Shown here piece by piece: positions 1 through 6,882 of a stretch of DNA of 9,029 nt. This DNA is from Flavobacteriales bacterium (GTDB lineage: Bacteria; Bacteroidota; Bacteroidia; Flavobacteriales; UA16), in the NCBI GenBank assembly GCA_018700255.1, contig JABISU010000187.1, forward strand, positions 1 to 9,029. The letters run 5' to 3'. The notes beneath the pieces were generated by a model. It ran no database searches, was not told the origin of the DNA, and worked only from the letters and a program-made list of their open reading frames with translations. The position numbers were made by a program, and so were the translations under genes. Position 1 is the stretch's first letter, and every line of letters begins with the position of its first letter.

Positions 1-501
1 AATTAATTTCTCGCAAGCTTGCTTCGTATATCCATAAGGCGATTCAGAAGGTAAGAAAGGAGATAGTTCATCAACAGGAATGTTTTCTGGCTCTCCATAA
101 ACTGTACAGCTAGATGAAAACACCAAACTATTAACACCGAATTCCTTCATTATCTCTAACAAGCATTCCGTTCCCCCAATATTATTCGACTTATACAACT
201 CCGGCTTTTCAACACTTTCTCCAACAGCTTTTAATGCGGCAAAGTGAATGACTCCTGAAATTGGATGGCCCTGTTCTTTTTCTGTATTAAAGACTCTTAA
301 AAGGTCACTCTTATTCCTACAGTCTGCCTCGTAAAAAGGCACTTCTTGATCAACCAATGACCTCAAGGCTTGCACCATAGAAAATTCTGAATTGCTGAAA
401 TTATCTAACAAAACAACTCTAAAACCAGCTTCAGCTAATGCTACAGCTGTATGTGTTCCTATGTACCCCGCTCCGCCAGTAACTAAAATAGTTAAACTCA
501 T
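1..501 (-). CDS. galE: UDP-glucose 4-epimerase, N-terminal part (cut by left window edge)
   Basis: This NAD-dependent extended short-chain dehydrogenase/reductase interconverts UDP-glucose and UDP-galactose in the cytoplasm (Leloir pathway and supply of sugar nucleotides for surface polysaccharide). Reading the minus strand from ATG at 501 gives 167 uninterrupted codons that run off the window, about half of the usual ~340 residues. Visible motifs: the Rossmann dinucleotide-binding loop TGGAGYIGTH (residues 8-17), LLDNFSNS (31-38) after the second strand, HFAALKAVGES (86-96), and the catalytic set SSSCTVYG (129-136) and PYGYTK (155-160). Ser131, Tyr156 and Lys160 match Ser124, Tyr149 and Lys153 of the E. 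coli enzyme in both identity and spacing. The start is supported because the fold begins immediately after it. The gene lies 21 bases downstream of the PAP2-like gene, with a TAnnTTTG element just before its ATG. Other 4-epimerases of the family (for example UDP-GlcNAc-specific) cannot be fully excluded from half a protein, but the matches are to GalE. Confidence 0.93.
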   Translation of the reverse strand, partial: MSLTILVTGGAGYIGTHTAVALAEAGFRVVLLDNFSNSEFSMVQALRSLVDQEVPFYEADCRNKSDLLRVFNTEKEQGHPISGVIHFAALKAVGESVEKPELYKSNNIGGTECLLEIMKEFGVNSLVFSSSCTVYGEPENIPVDELSPFLPSESPYGYTKQACEKLI

Positions 502-505
502 AATT

Positions 506-513
506 CAAAATTA
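506..513 (-). promoter_or_regulatory. candidate Bacteroidota -7 promoter element before galE
   Basis: On the minus strand this reads TAATTTTG, an exact match to the TAnnTTTG -7 consensus used by the Bacteroidota primary sigma factor. It ends 4 bases before the galE ATG at 501, in the 21-base gap after the PAP2-like gene. Transcription from it would begin at or within a couple of bases of the start codon, giving an almost leaderless mRNA. I see no clear TTTG/TTG -33 element at the usual distance, so it may be a chance match or a weak internal promoter. Confidence 0.33.
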
Positions 514-522
514 AGTGTGAAG

Positions 523-1137
523 TTATCCTATCTGTAGTATTAGCACACTAAACATACATACAAATCCAACGGAAAAACCAACATAAACCTCCTTTAGTGT
601 GTGCGCTTGTAATTCTAAACGGCTCCAAGCGAGTAGTCCAGATGCTATAACTATCGAAGCTATCCAGTTTAAATCTAACGTTACATTAATTACCCCTACA
701 TAAACTACAGCCGCCAGTACGCCCCCAATAGCTAACAAATGCATACTCAGTTTGAAACGCTTTGTAATAATTAAACCAGTAAGTATCGAAACAACCAACC
801 CCAACATAAGAGATCTATATAAAACTGGAATAGCAATTCCCGTAAGTTCTAAGGTGAGGACATATGCCATAACATAATACCCAAGGACAACCAAAAATGG
901 AGTGAATCTTTCTGACCTGTTTCTGATATCTAAATCGGAAATCATCCCACGCCTACGCATAAGTAAAATCGAAACGCCCGTTGCGAGAGTAGTAATAACA
1001 ATTATTAATGCTAGGTATATAAATACATCAGTGCGGTTTGATAAATAAACATCAAAATGCTTCAATAAAAATATTGTAAACAAAGGCATTAAAAAAGGAT
1101 GAAAAACAGCGGAAATAAATTTAGCAAAAACCTGCAT
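523..1137 (-). CDS. PAP2-like integral membrane protein with a partly degenerate phosphatase active site
   Basis: A 204-residue, very hydrophobic protein with about six or seven predicted membrane segments (roughly residues 7-26, 37-60, 80-97, 104-123, 134-151, 157-172, 184-202). It resembles the PAP2/lipid phosphatase superfamily. SRLELQAH (172-179) followed by TLKE fits motif C3 (SRX5HX3D) with Glu183 in place of the final Asp. KLSMH (129-133) resembles C2 (PSGH) and keeps Ser131 and His133. RNRSERFTP (72-80) sits where C1 (KX6RP) should be but fits poorly. Known PAP2 enzymes dephosphorylate lipid phosphates such as undecaprenyl or phosphatidylglycerol phosphate in the inner membrane; whether this protein is active is unknown. 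The start codon lies 4 bases after the rpoN stop, with TAGGGA shortly upstream inside rpoN as a weak ribosome site, so translation is probably coupled to rpoN. I recall a similar small membrane protein after rpoN in other Bacteroidota. The membrane-protein call is firm; the family call is moderate. Confidence 0.75.
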   Translation of the reverse strand: MQVFAKFISAVFHPFLMPLFTIFLLKHFDVYLSNRTDVFIYLALIIVITTLATGVSILLMRRRGMISDLDIRNRSERFTPFLVVLGYYVMAYVLTLELTGIAIPVLYRSLMLGLVVSILTGLIITKRFKLSMHLLAIGGVLAAVVYVGVINVTLDLNWIASIVIASGLLAWSRLELQAHTLKEVYVGFSVGFVCMFSVLILQIG

Positions 1138-1141
1138 TTCC

Positions 1142-2608
1142 CTATAATTCTTTTCTTAATCTAGCAACCGACAACCCCATTTGCTCTCGATATTTAGCAA
1201 CTGTCCTTCGAGCAATATGATAACCTTTCGAATTTAATATTATTCCCAGCTTTTCATCCGTTAATGGTTTTGACTTGTCCTCTTCTTCTATTGCGTCTTT
1301 AAGAATACTCTTCACTTCTCGAGAGCTAACATCTTCTCCACTGTCAGTTGATAAACTCTCAGAAAAAAAAGTCTTTAGGAGAAATGTGCCATATGGAGTT
1401 TGGACATACTTACTGTTAGCGACTCTAGAAACTGTGCTAATATCCATATTTATCTTCTCGGCAATATCCTTCAAAATCATAGGTTTAAGGTCTGTTTCAT
1501 CTCCGCTTAAAAAATAGTCCTCTTGGTGATTTACGATTGTGTTAATCGTTTTCATTAGTGTAAGTTGACGCTGCTTTATTGCATCTACAAACCACTTAGC
1601 AGCATCAATTTTTTGTTTCACAAAGGTTAAAGCTTCTTTTTGAGATTTAGAGGTTTTTGCACCGCTTGCGTATGTGTGCATCATCTCTTTATATGAAGGA
1701 TTAATCCTTAAATCTGGAGCATTTCTCTGATTTAACACAACTTGTAACTCATCGTTATTAACAGTAAGAATAAAATCTGAAACAACATGAGCTACTGTTC
1801 TCGCAGATTCTCCTCCTGAATCACCAGGCTTGGGGTTCAGTTTTTTGATTTCAGAAAGAGCATCTTTAAGGTCCTCATCTGAAATGCTGAGTTTAGAAGT
1901 AATCGAGGTGTAATGCTTTTTTGAAAAAGCTTCGAAATGATCTTCTAATATCTCCTCTGCATAAACCAGATTCTGAAGACGTGAGAAATTAGCTTTATCC
2001 TTAAGTATTTCGAGCTTACGTTTTATCTGCAGAAGTAAACACTCTTTTAAACTTTTAGCACCGACGCCTGCTGGGTCTAGGGCTTGGATTATTAAAAGGA
2101 CATCCTCTAACTCTTCTCTTTTAACAGTAATGTTCTGGGTAAAAGCCAAGTCATTTACAATGCTATCCAAGTCTCGTCTCAAATATCCCGCATCATCTAA
2201 TTGACCTATTATATGCTCCCCTAGCATTTTCTGATTTTCATTCAGCTGATGTAAACTTAATTGACTAATCAACAGCTCCCTAAAAGTCGAGCCCGCCCCT
2301 AGGGGAATATCTTTATCCTCCACATCTTGACCGTGATTTCTGACTGAGGTCTTATAATCAGGAGTTTCGTCATCTAAATATTCATCAAAATCAAACTCGT
2401 CTAAAGCATCATTTTGATCTTGATCATCTTGCTCTAACTCACCTCTTTCCTCCTCTTCTGCTCCTTCCTCCAAAGCTGGATTCGCCTCAAGCTCTTGCTT
2501 AATCCTTGCTTCAAGCTCCACCGTGGGCACTTGCAAAAGTTTCATCAGCTGAATTTGCTGAGGCGATAACCTTTGGAGTTGCTTTTGTTGGAGTGATTGC
2601 TTGAACAT
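1142..2608 (-). CDS. rpoN: RNA polymerase sigma-54 factor
   Basis: Sigma-54 directs RNA polymerase to -24/-12 promoters and needs an AAA+ enhancer-binding activator to open DNA. The 488-residue length is normal. Domains in order: the glutamine- and leucine-rich activator-interacting region I (residues 1-46, including LQRLSPQQIQLMKLLQ); an acidic linker, region II (about 47-86); the core-binding domain (about 105-290, with LDDAGYL at 137-143 and ALDPAGVGA at 176-184); a helix-turn-helix for the -12 element (about 381-400, IAEKINMDISTVSRV); and the RpoN box for the -24 element, ARRTVAKYRE (466-475), intact near the C-terminus. The ATG is favoured because region I begins right after it. The gene sits 14 bases after asnS and 4 bases before the PAP2-like gene. 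No enhancer-binding protein is encoded here, so its regulon cannot be read from context. All functional regions are present, so there is no sign of decay. Confidence 0.97.
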   Translation of the reverse strand: MFKQSLQQKQLQRLSPQQIQLMKLLQVPTVELEARIKQELEANPALEEGAEEEERGELEQDDQDQNDALDEFDFDEYLDDETPDYKTSVRNHGQDVEDKDIPLGAGSTFRELLISQLSLHQLNENQKMLGEHIIGQLDDAGYLRRDLDSIVNDLAFTQNITVKREELEDVLLIIQALDPAGVGAKSLKECLLLQIKRKLEILKDKANFSRLQNLVYAEEILEDHFEAFSKKHYTSITSKLSISDEDLKDALSEIKKLNPKPGDSGGESARTVAHVVSDFILTVNNDELQVVLNQRNAPDLRINPSYKEMMHTYASGAKTSKSQKEALTFVKQKIDAAKWFVDAIKQRQLTLMKTINTIVNHQEDYFLSGDETDLKPMILKDIAEKINMDISTVSRVANSKYVQTPYGTFLLKTFFSESLSTDSGEDVSSREVKSILKDAIEEEDKSKPLTDEKLGIILNSKGYHIARRTVAKYREQMGLSVARLRKEL

Positions 2609-2622
2609 ATGCTTTGAAAAAG

Positions 2623-4053
2623 TTAAAATTCTGCCGAAAGTGGTGTTCTAGGGAATGGTATTACGTCTCGGATGTTTGACATCCCAGTCGCGAACATAAC
2701 AAGCCTTTCAAAGCCCATGCCAAACCCACAATGTTCCGCTGACCCGAACTTCCTCGTCTCTAAATACCACCAAATATGATCCTCTGGAATATTAAAGTCA
2801 ACGCATTTCTTCTTCAGGATGTCCAATCTCTCCTCACGTTGAGATCCACCAATAATTTCTCCAATCCCTGGAATAAGAACATCCATAGCAGCGACAGTTT
2901 TACCATCGTCGTTTTGGCGCATATAAAACGCTTTAATTTCAGCGGGGTAATCGGTTACAATAACCGGCCCTCCGATGTGCTTCTCTACTAACCAACGCTC
3001 GTGCTCTGAATGAAGATCATCACCCCACTCGCATGGGTATTTAAATTTCTTCTTCTTAAACGGCTTAGAATTTCTAAGAGCATTTATCACTTCCGTGTAC
3101 GTCATGTGGGCAAACTCAGACTCAACTACGTTCTTGAGACGTTCTGTTAAAGGGTGCTCATGTCTGTCCTTTTGAGGGAGCTGCTTTTCAGATTGAACTT
3201 CTCTGTTTTCTAAGAAATCTAAATCGTCTTTTCCATGCTCCAATACATATCCTAAAACAGACTTGAGGCAATCCTCCGCAAGCTTCATATCATCTTTAAG
3301 ATCTGCAAATGCTATCTCAGGCTCTACCATCCAAAACTCGGCTAGGTGGCGAGATGTATTTGAATTCTCTGCTCTAAATGTGGGGCCAAAAGTATATACT
3401 TGTCCAAGCGCCATTGCAGCTAGCTCTGCTTCGAGTTGGCCGCTCACAGTTAGGTTAGAGGGTTTACCAAAGAAGTCCTGAGAGAAATCAGTAGAACCGT
3501 CCTCTATTTTAGGGAGGATCTCGAGGTCGAGGGTTGTCACTTTAAACATCTCACCAGCCCCTTCCGCATCCGAACCGGTAATTATCGGAGTGTGGAGTTG
3601 ATAAAACCCTTGATCGTGGAAGAATTTATGTACAGCAAATTGCAAAAGATGACGGATGCGAAAAACCGCACTAAAAGTGTTGGTGCGAAATCTTAGGTGG
3701 GCTTTTTCCCTCAAAAACTCAAGCGAATGCTTTTTCATTTGAATTGGGAACTCATCGGGATCCGCACCACCAAGTATTTCAAGTTCCTCTACTTGAATTT
3801 CAACTGACTGACCTCCTCCCTGACTCTCAACTAAAACACCCACAGCGCGAATAGCTGCCCCGGTGTTAAGTTGCTTTAATACAGACTCCTCGAAATCTTC
3901 TCGTTGCACGACAAGTTGAATATTGTGAATCGTAGAACCGTCATTAACCGCTAAAAATCTATCGTTTCTAAACGTCCTTACCCAGCCACAAATAGTAATC
4001 TTGTTTGGTGAAGGTGCCATTTCTAGCACCTTTGAAATTCTTAGTCTTTCCAT
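2623..4053 (-). CDS. asnS: asparaginyl-tRNA synthetase
   Basis: Class IIb aminoacyl-tRNA synthetase that charges tRNA-Asn with asparagine in the cytoplasm; 476 residues, normal for bacterial AsnRS. An N-terminal OB-fold anticodon-binding domain (about 1-100, with ICGWVRTFRNDRFLAVNDGS at 21-40) is followed by the class II catalytic core. Motif 1 lies around 143-160 (FFHDQGFYQLHTPIITG begins at 144). Motif 2 includes TFRAENSNTSRHLAEFWMVE (225-244). Motif 3 is GFGMGFERLVMF (443-454) with the ATP-binding Arg450. GSDAEGAGEMF (160-170) and DFFGKPSNLTVSGQL (193-207) are typical of bacterial AsnRS rather than AspRS, and there is no GAD insertion of bacterial AspRS. It lies between the ABC ATPase gene (18-base gap) and rpoN (14-base gap). 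Its presence indicates direct charging of tRNA-Asn, although it does not exclude a GatCAB route as well. Confidence 0.96.
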   Translation of the reverse strand: MERLRISKVLEMAPSPNKITICGWVRTFRNDRFLAVNDGSTIHNIQLVVQREDFEESVLKQLNTGAAIRAVGVLVESQGGGQSVEIQVEELEILGGADPDEFPIQMKKHSLEFLREKAHLRFRTNTFSAVFRIRHLLQFAVHKFFHDQGFYQLHTPIITGSDAEGAGEMFKVTTLDLEILPKIEDGSTDFSQDFFGKPSNLTVSGQLEAELAAMALGQVYTFGPTFRAENSNTSRHLAEFWMVEPEIAFADLKDDMKLAEDCLKSVLGYVLEHGKDDLDFLENREVQSEKQLPQKDRHEHPLTERLKNVVESEFAHMTYTEVINALRNSKPFKKKKFKYPCEWGDDLHSEHERWLVEKHIGGPVIVTDYPAEIKAFYMRQNDDGKTVAAMDVLIPGIGEIIGGSQREERLDILKKKCVDFNIPEDHIWWYLETRKFGSAEHCGFGMGFERLVMFATGMSNIRDVIPFPRTPLSAEF

Positions 4054-4059
4054 GTCTTA

Positions 4060-4067
4060 CAAAGATA
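4060..4067 (-). promoter_or_regulatory. candidate Bacteroidota -7 promoter element before asnS
   Basis: The minus strand reads TATCTTTG, an exact TAnnTTTG match, in the 18-base gap between the ABC ATPase stop and the asnS ATG, ending 6 bases before that ATG. It could let asnS-rpoN be transcribed separately from the ABC gene, with a leader of at most a few bases. I see no convincing -33 TTTG/TTG, and the upstream DNA is coding, so confidence is limited. Confidence 0.35.
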
Positions 4068-4071
4068 TGTA

Positions 4072-4743
4072 TTATTCAAGTTTACCGTCTCGAAGGCGGA
4101 TTATCTTTTCTGCTCGAGCGGCGATATCTTCTTCATGTGTAACTAGAATAATTGTATTGCCCGCTTTGTGAATTTCATCGAGTAGTTGCATAATACCATC
4201 TGAAGTTTTGGTATCTAGGTTTCCTGTTGGCTCGTCAGCGAAGATGATGGATGGTCTCATAACTAGGGCACGGGCGACAGCAACTCGCTGTCTTTGGCCT
4301 CCGCTAAGCTCATTAGGTGTGTGAGTATACCTATCTCCTAAACCCACTTGCACTAAAACCTCTTTTGCTCTCGCAAGTCTTTTTTCCTTAGGAATACCAG
4401 CATAAATCATAGGAAGTGCGACATTCTCAAGAGCAGTATATCGGGGCAAAAGATTGAAGGTTTGGAAAACAAAACCTATTTCCTTGTTGCGAATTGCTGC
4501 AAGTGAGTCATCATCAAGGATACTAACATCGTTTGAGTTTAAAAAATAATCACCAGAAGTTGGTGAATCTAAGCAACCTAATATATTCATTAGAGTAGAT
4601 TTACCAGACCCTGAAGGGCCCATCAAAGCGATGTAGGAACCTTTCTCAATTGAAATATCTAATCCATCTAAAGCGCGAACTTTAGAGTTTCCAACTGTAT
4701 AATGCTTAGTAAGATTTGTTGCCTGAATTATTGATGATGTCAT
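4072..4743 (-). CDS. ABC transporter ATP-binding protein, MacB/LolD/FtsE type
   Basis: A 223-residue nucleotide-binding subunit, the usual size for the MacB/LolD/FtsE group of ABC ATPases. These power lipoprotein release, efflux of substrates across the envelope, or cell-division peptidoglycan hydrolysis through separate membrane subunits. Visible elements: Walker [10 protein letters not shown] (42-50), Q-loop Gln94 in [11 protein letters not shown], signature LSGGQRQR (146-153), Walker B IIFADE (166-171), D-loop NLDTKTSD (175-182) and switch His203 in VTHEED. The [20 protein letters not shown] type of segment (96-115) is characteristic of this group. No permease gene is adjacent in the window: upstream is a divergent gene and downstream is asnS, so the partner must be encoded elsewhere. 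The ATG at 4743 leaves five residues before the [10 protein letters not shown] strand, and a TAnnTTTG element ends only 5 bases upstream. It is probably the first gene of the minus-strand cluster. The exact substrate is not inferable. Confidence 0.92.
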   Translation of the reverse strand: MTSSIIQATNLTKHYTVGNSKVRALDGLDISIEKGSYIALMGPSGSGKSTLMNILGCLDSPTSGDYFLNSNDVSILDDDSLAAIRNKEIGFVFQTFNLLPRYTALENVALPMIYAGIPKEKRLARAKEVLVQVGLGDRYTHTPNELSGGQRQRVAVARALVMRPSIIFADEPTGNLDTKTSDGIMQLLDEIHKAGNTIILVTHEEDIAARAEKIIRLRDGKLE

Positions 4744-4748
4744 ATAAG

Positions 4749-4756
4749 CAAATCTA
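4749..4756 (-). promoter_or_regulatory. candidate Bacteroidota -7 promoter element for the leftward gene cluster
   Basis: The minus strand reads TAGATTTG, an exact TAnnTTTG match, ending 5 bases before the ATG of the ABC ATPase gene at 4743. It lies in the 72-base divergent intergenic region, where a promoter for the leftward cluster is expected. No TTG occurs on this strand in the rest of the intergenic region, so the -33 element is missing or diverged. The implied leader is only about 0-3 bases. Confidence 0.45.
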
Positions 4757-4770
4757 AGTGCTTTAACTTA

Positions 4771-4796
4771 TTGTCACCTTAAATTTTGTATGTTTG
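4771..4796 (+). promoter_or_regulatory. candidate promoter of the secreted choice-of-anchor L protein gene
   Basis: TATGTTTG at 4789-4796 matches the TAnnTTTG -7 consensus exactly and ends 19 bases before the ATG at 4816. An upstream TTG at 4771-4773 could be a -33 element, but the 15-base spacer is shorter than the usual ~19-21. The expected transcript start is around 4800, giving a leader of roughly 15 bases. That leader, ending TTAAAACTGCTAAT before the ATG, is AT-rich without Shine-Dalgarno, as is normal in this phylum. Confidence 0.5.
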
Positions 4797-4815
4797 AGTA
4801 ATTAAAACTGCTAAT

Positions 4816-6882
4816 ATGAAAACTGTTGTACAATTATTGTTTTTATGTTTGATTTTTGTCACATCAAACGCGACCGCACAATTACTTGTAGAACAACCAT
4901 ACACAGTCGAAGAATACGTTAGTGAAGTTCTTATCGGAAACGGTGTTACAGCGACAAACATAACCTACATAGGATCTGAAGAACAGATTGGATACTTGAC
5001 CGGAGGAGAAGGGATTTTCTCAGTCACTTCTGGCCTAGTCCTTAGTACTGACCATGCAACTCACCTTAGCGATCCTGGATGTATGGATTCTCAGGCTTGT
5101 ATGAACTGTGAAGGTCTTGGTATTGATCCGGATCTCCTTGATGTTGCAAATTCTGTCCCCCCACTTATAGGGCAGAACTTCACGGTTAGCTCGGTAAACG
5201 ACCTCTGTGTTTTAGAGTTTGATTTCGAAGCAGGAGGTGATAGTATTTCATTCAATTATGTCTTCGGATCAGACGAATATTTAGAGTGGGTAAACTCTTC
5301 GTTTAACGACATTTTCGCTTTCTTTCTTTCTGGCCCAGGAATTTCTGGACCTTTTGCTGCCCCCGCTGCGTTTCCAAATGGAGCAATTAACATTGCCGAA
5401 GTACCCGAAACTGACCCAACCCTTCCAGTTACAATTAGTTCTGTCAATGATATTACAAATCCCGAATACTATATAGACAACGTTGCAAACAATAATATCT
5501 GCATCGACGGATATACTCAGACTTTTACTGCAGCTGCTTCGGTTCAATGTGGAGAAACTTATCATATTAAACTAGCTATCGCAGATGGGTCTGACAACGC
5601 ACTTGAATCTTTTGTTGTTCTAGAAGAAGGGAGCTTTAGCTCTAACGCAATCGATATTATTGCTGATGCGTCTCTGGAGGGGGCCGAGATTTTCCTTGGA
5701 GACACAACCGTTGTTGAAGGATGTAATGACGCAGTATTTACCGTTATACGCCCTGATGACACTGAAACAGATACCATTTACTTAAATGTTTACGGCACCG
5801 CTACAATGGGAGGGGATTTTAGTTCAGTATTCTCAATCGTCATTATGGAGCCCGGTCAAAGCACCGCTAATGTTTCATTAGGAGTGATTAACGACAATGT
5901 AAACGAAGACCCCGAGTGGGTAACTGTTGAATACGAATACATCAACGACTGTGGAGACACCATACTTTCAAGTGCTACGATTGTAATCTTAGATCCAGAG
6001 CCTATCACCCTTTTCACATCTCCAGTAGGTTGTCTCGATGCAGCAGGAAATATTGAACTCATCGTCGAACCGTTGAGCGGATATGGTCCATTCTATTATC
6101 AATGGGACACCGCTGAAAACGACACCCTCAACGACTTTACTTACAACACTAGCTTTATCCCAGGTACTGCTACAGTCACAGTCACTGACATCTGTGGTTC
6201 TATAACCGATGCTTCCATCTCTTGGGAAATATTAGAGGATTTTGAAGGGGGTGATGAAACCATTTGCTTAGGCCAATCCTCAACGGTCCCCACAGAAGGC
6301 GGAACAGGTGGGTTTAGTGAAATCCTGACTGAGATTGAAGATCCTGATGGCAATATGGTTTGGGTCAGCATAGTTGGAGCCTCTCTGGACACCGTCCTTG
6401 TTTCATTCCTAGATAATATAGATGCGGTAACTGGTCTTTATGACGGTCTCTACAATACCGGATCTGGTGGTGTAGGATCTATCGAGGTCCAACTTGTTGA
6501 CGGCTGTGGCAACATTACCTACAGCACACTTTCTGTTGAAATTTGTGAATTGGAATTCTTCAACGTTTTCACTCCAGGTGGTCAAATAAGTAGTGCTGGT
6601 ATAAATGACACTTTTGAGATTGCGGGGCTTCAAGGATATCCTGGTAGTAAACTTGCTGTTTATGATAGATGGGGAACTCAGGTTTACTATAACTCTAACT
6701 TCCAAGGAGGTTGGCGTGGCTTAAATAACAAAAATGGAGATCTCCCAGGTGGAACTTATTACTATACGCTTTCTGTAAACTACGTGGGGGTAGATCCTTT
6801 AGAATACACCGGGGATGTTACTACAGACCTAAGTGTTGAAGGAGTTGTTACCTTCTCTGGAAACGTGTTGCTTATCCGATAA
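4816..6882 (+). CDS. secreted choice-of-anchor L protein with T9SS/gliding-motility C-terminal domain
   Basis: A 688-residue exported protein. A Sec signal peptide covers about residues 1-21 (Lys2, hydrophobic stretch 4-16, likely cut in SNATAQ at 17-22). Next is a choice-of-anchor L domain (about 28-275), recognisable from PYTVEEYVSEVLIGNGV (28-44), SVTSGLVLSTDHA (69-81), SFNYVFGSDEYLEWVN (145-160), FNDIFAFFLSGPG (163-175) and IKLAIADGSDNALES (251-265). A Calx-beta-like segment follows (about 296-393: EGCNDAVFTVIRPDD, MEPGQSTANVSL). Two beta-rich, SprB/Ig-like segments cover about 396-475 and 480-577. The C-terminus (about 581-688) is a CHU_C/gliding-motility-associated domain with NVFTPGG (583-589), VYDRWGTQVYYN (615-626) and LPGGTYYYTL (643-652). 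Such domains mark type B cargo of the type IX secretion system, so the protein is probably on the cell surface or released. Thirteen cysteines after the signal peptide suggest disulfides. It is transcribed alone, diverging from the ABC gene and converging on gpmI with an 11-base overlap. Ligand and role are unknown; adhesion is a guess. Confidence 0.9.
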   Translation: MKTVVQLLFLCLIFVTSNATAQLLVEQPYTVEEYVSEVLIGNGVTATNITYIGSEEQIGYLTGGEGIFSVTSGLVLSTDHATHLSDPGCMDSQACMNCEGLGIDPDLLDVANSVPPLIGQNFTVSSVNDLCVLEFDFEAGGDSISFNYVFGSDEYLEWVNSSFNDIFAFFLSGPGISGPFAAPAAFPNGAINIAEVPETDPTLPVTISSVNDITNPEYYIDNVANNNICIDGYTQTFTAAASVQCGETYHIKLAIADGSDNALESFVVLEEGSFSSNAIDIIADASLEGAEIFLGDTTVVEGCNDAVFTVIRPDDTETDTIYLNVYGTATMGGDFSSVFSIVIMEPGQSTANVSLGVINDNVNEDPEWVTVEYEYINDCGDTILSSATIVILDPEPITLFTSPVGCLDAAGNIELIVEPLSGYGPFYYQWDTAENDTLNDFTYNTSFIPGTATVTVTDICGSITDASISWEILEDFEGGDETICLGQSSTVPTEGGTGGFSEILTEIEDPDGNMVWVSIVGASLDTVLVSFLDNIDAVTGLYDGLYNTGSGGVGSIEVQLVDGCGNITYSTLSVEICELEFFNVFTPGGQISSAGINDTFEIAGLQGYPGSKLAVYDRWGTQVYYNSNFQGGWRGLNNKNGDLPGGTYYYTLSVNYVGVDPLEYTGDVTTDLSVEGVVTFSGNVLLIR

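Noticed and set aside
1275..1517. Plus-strand 80-codon open frame opposite rpoN
   Set aside because: It is antisense to the conserved C-terminal part of sigma-54; no promoter or motif supports it. Similar plus-strand frames opposite asnS, gpmI and the kinase were dismissed for the same reason.
2776..2991. Possible small gene or regulatory RNA opposite asnS
   Set aside because: The sequence is fully explained by AsnRS coding on the other strand and shows no independent promoter or hairpin-terminator.
4744..4815. A shared operator or inverted repeat in the divergent intergenic region
   Set aside because: Besides the two TAnnTTTG elements, I see no convincing palindrome or direct repeat in these 72 bases.
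4779..4961. Minus-strand 60-codon open frame across the intergenic region and the start of the secreted-protein gene
   Set aside because: It covers the plus-strand promoter and signal-peptide region, has no recognisable product, and its translation shows no family motifs.
6409..6705. Minus-strand open frame of about 98 codons opposite the secreted-protein gene
   Set aside because: It lies wholly antisense to a well-supported gene, resembles no family I recognise and has no start context of its own; it is most likely a by-product of the coding bias of the real gene. The same applies to the other antisense frames in 5256-6392.
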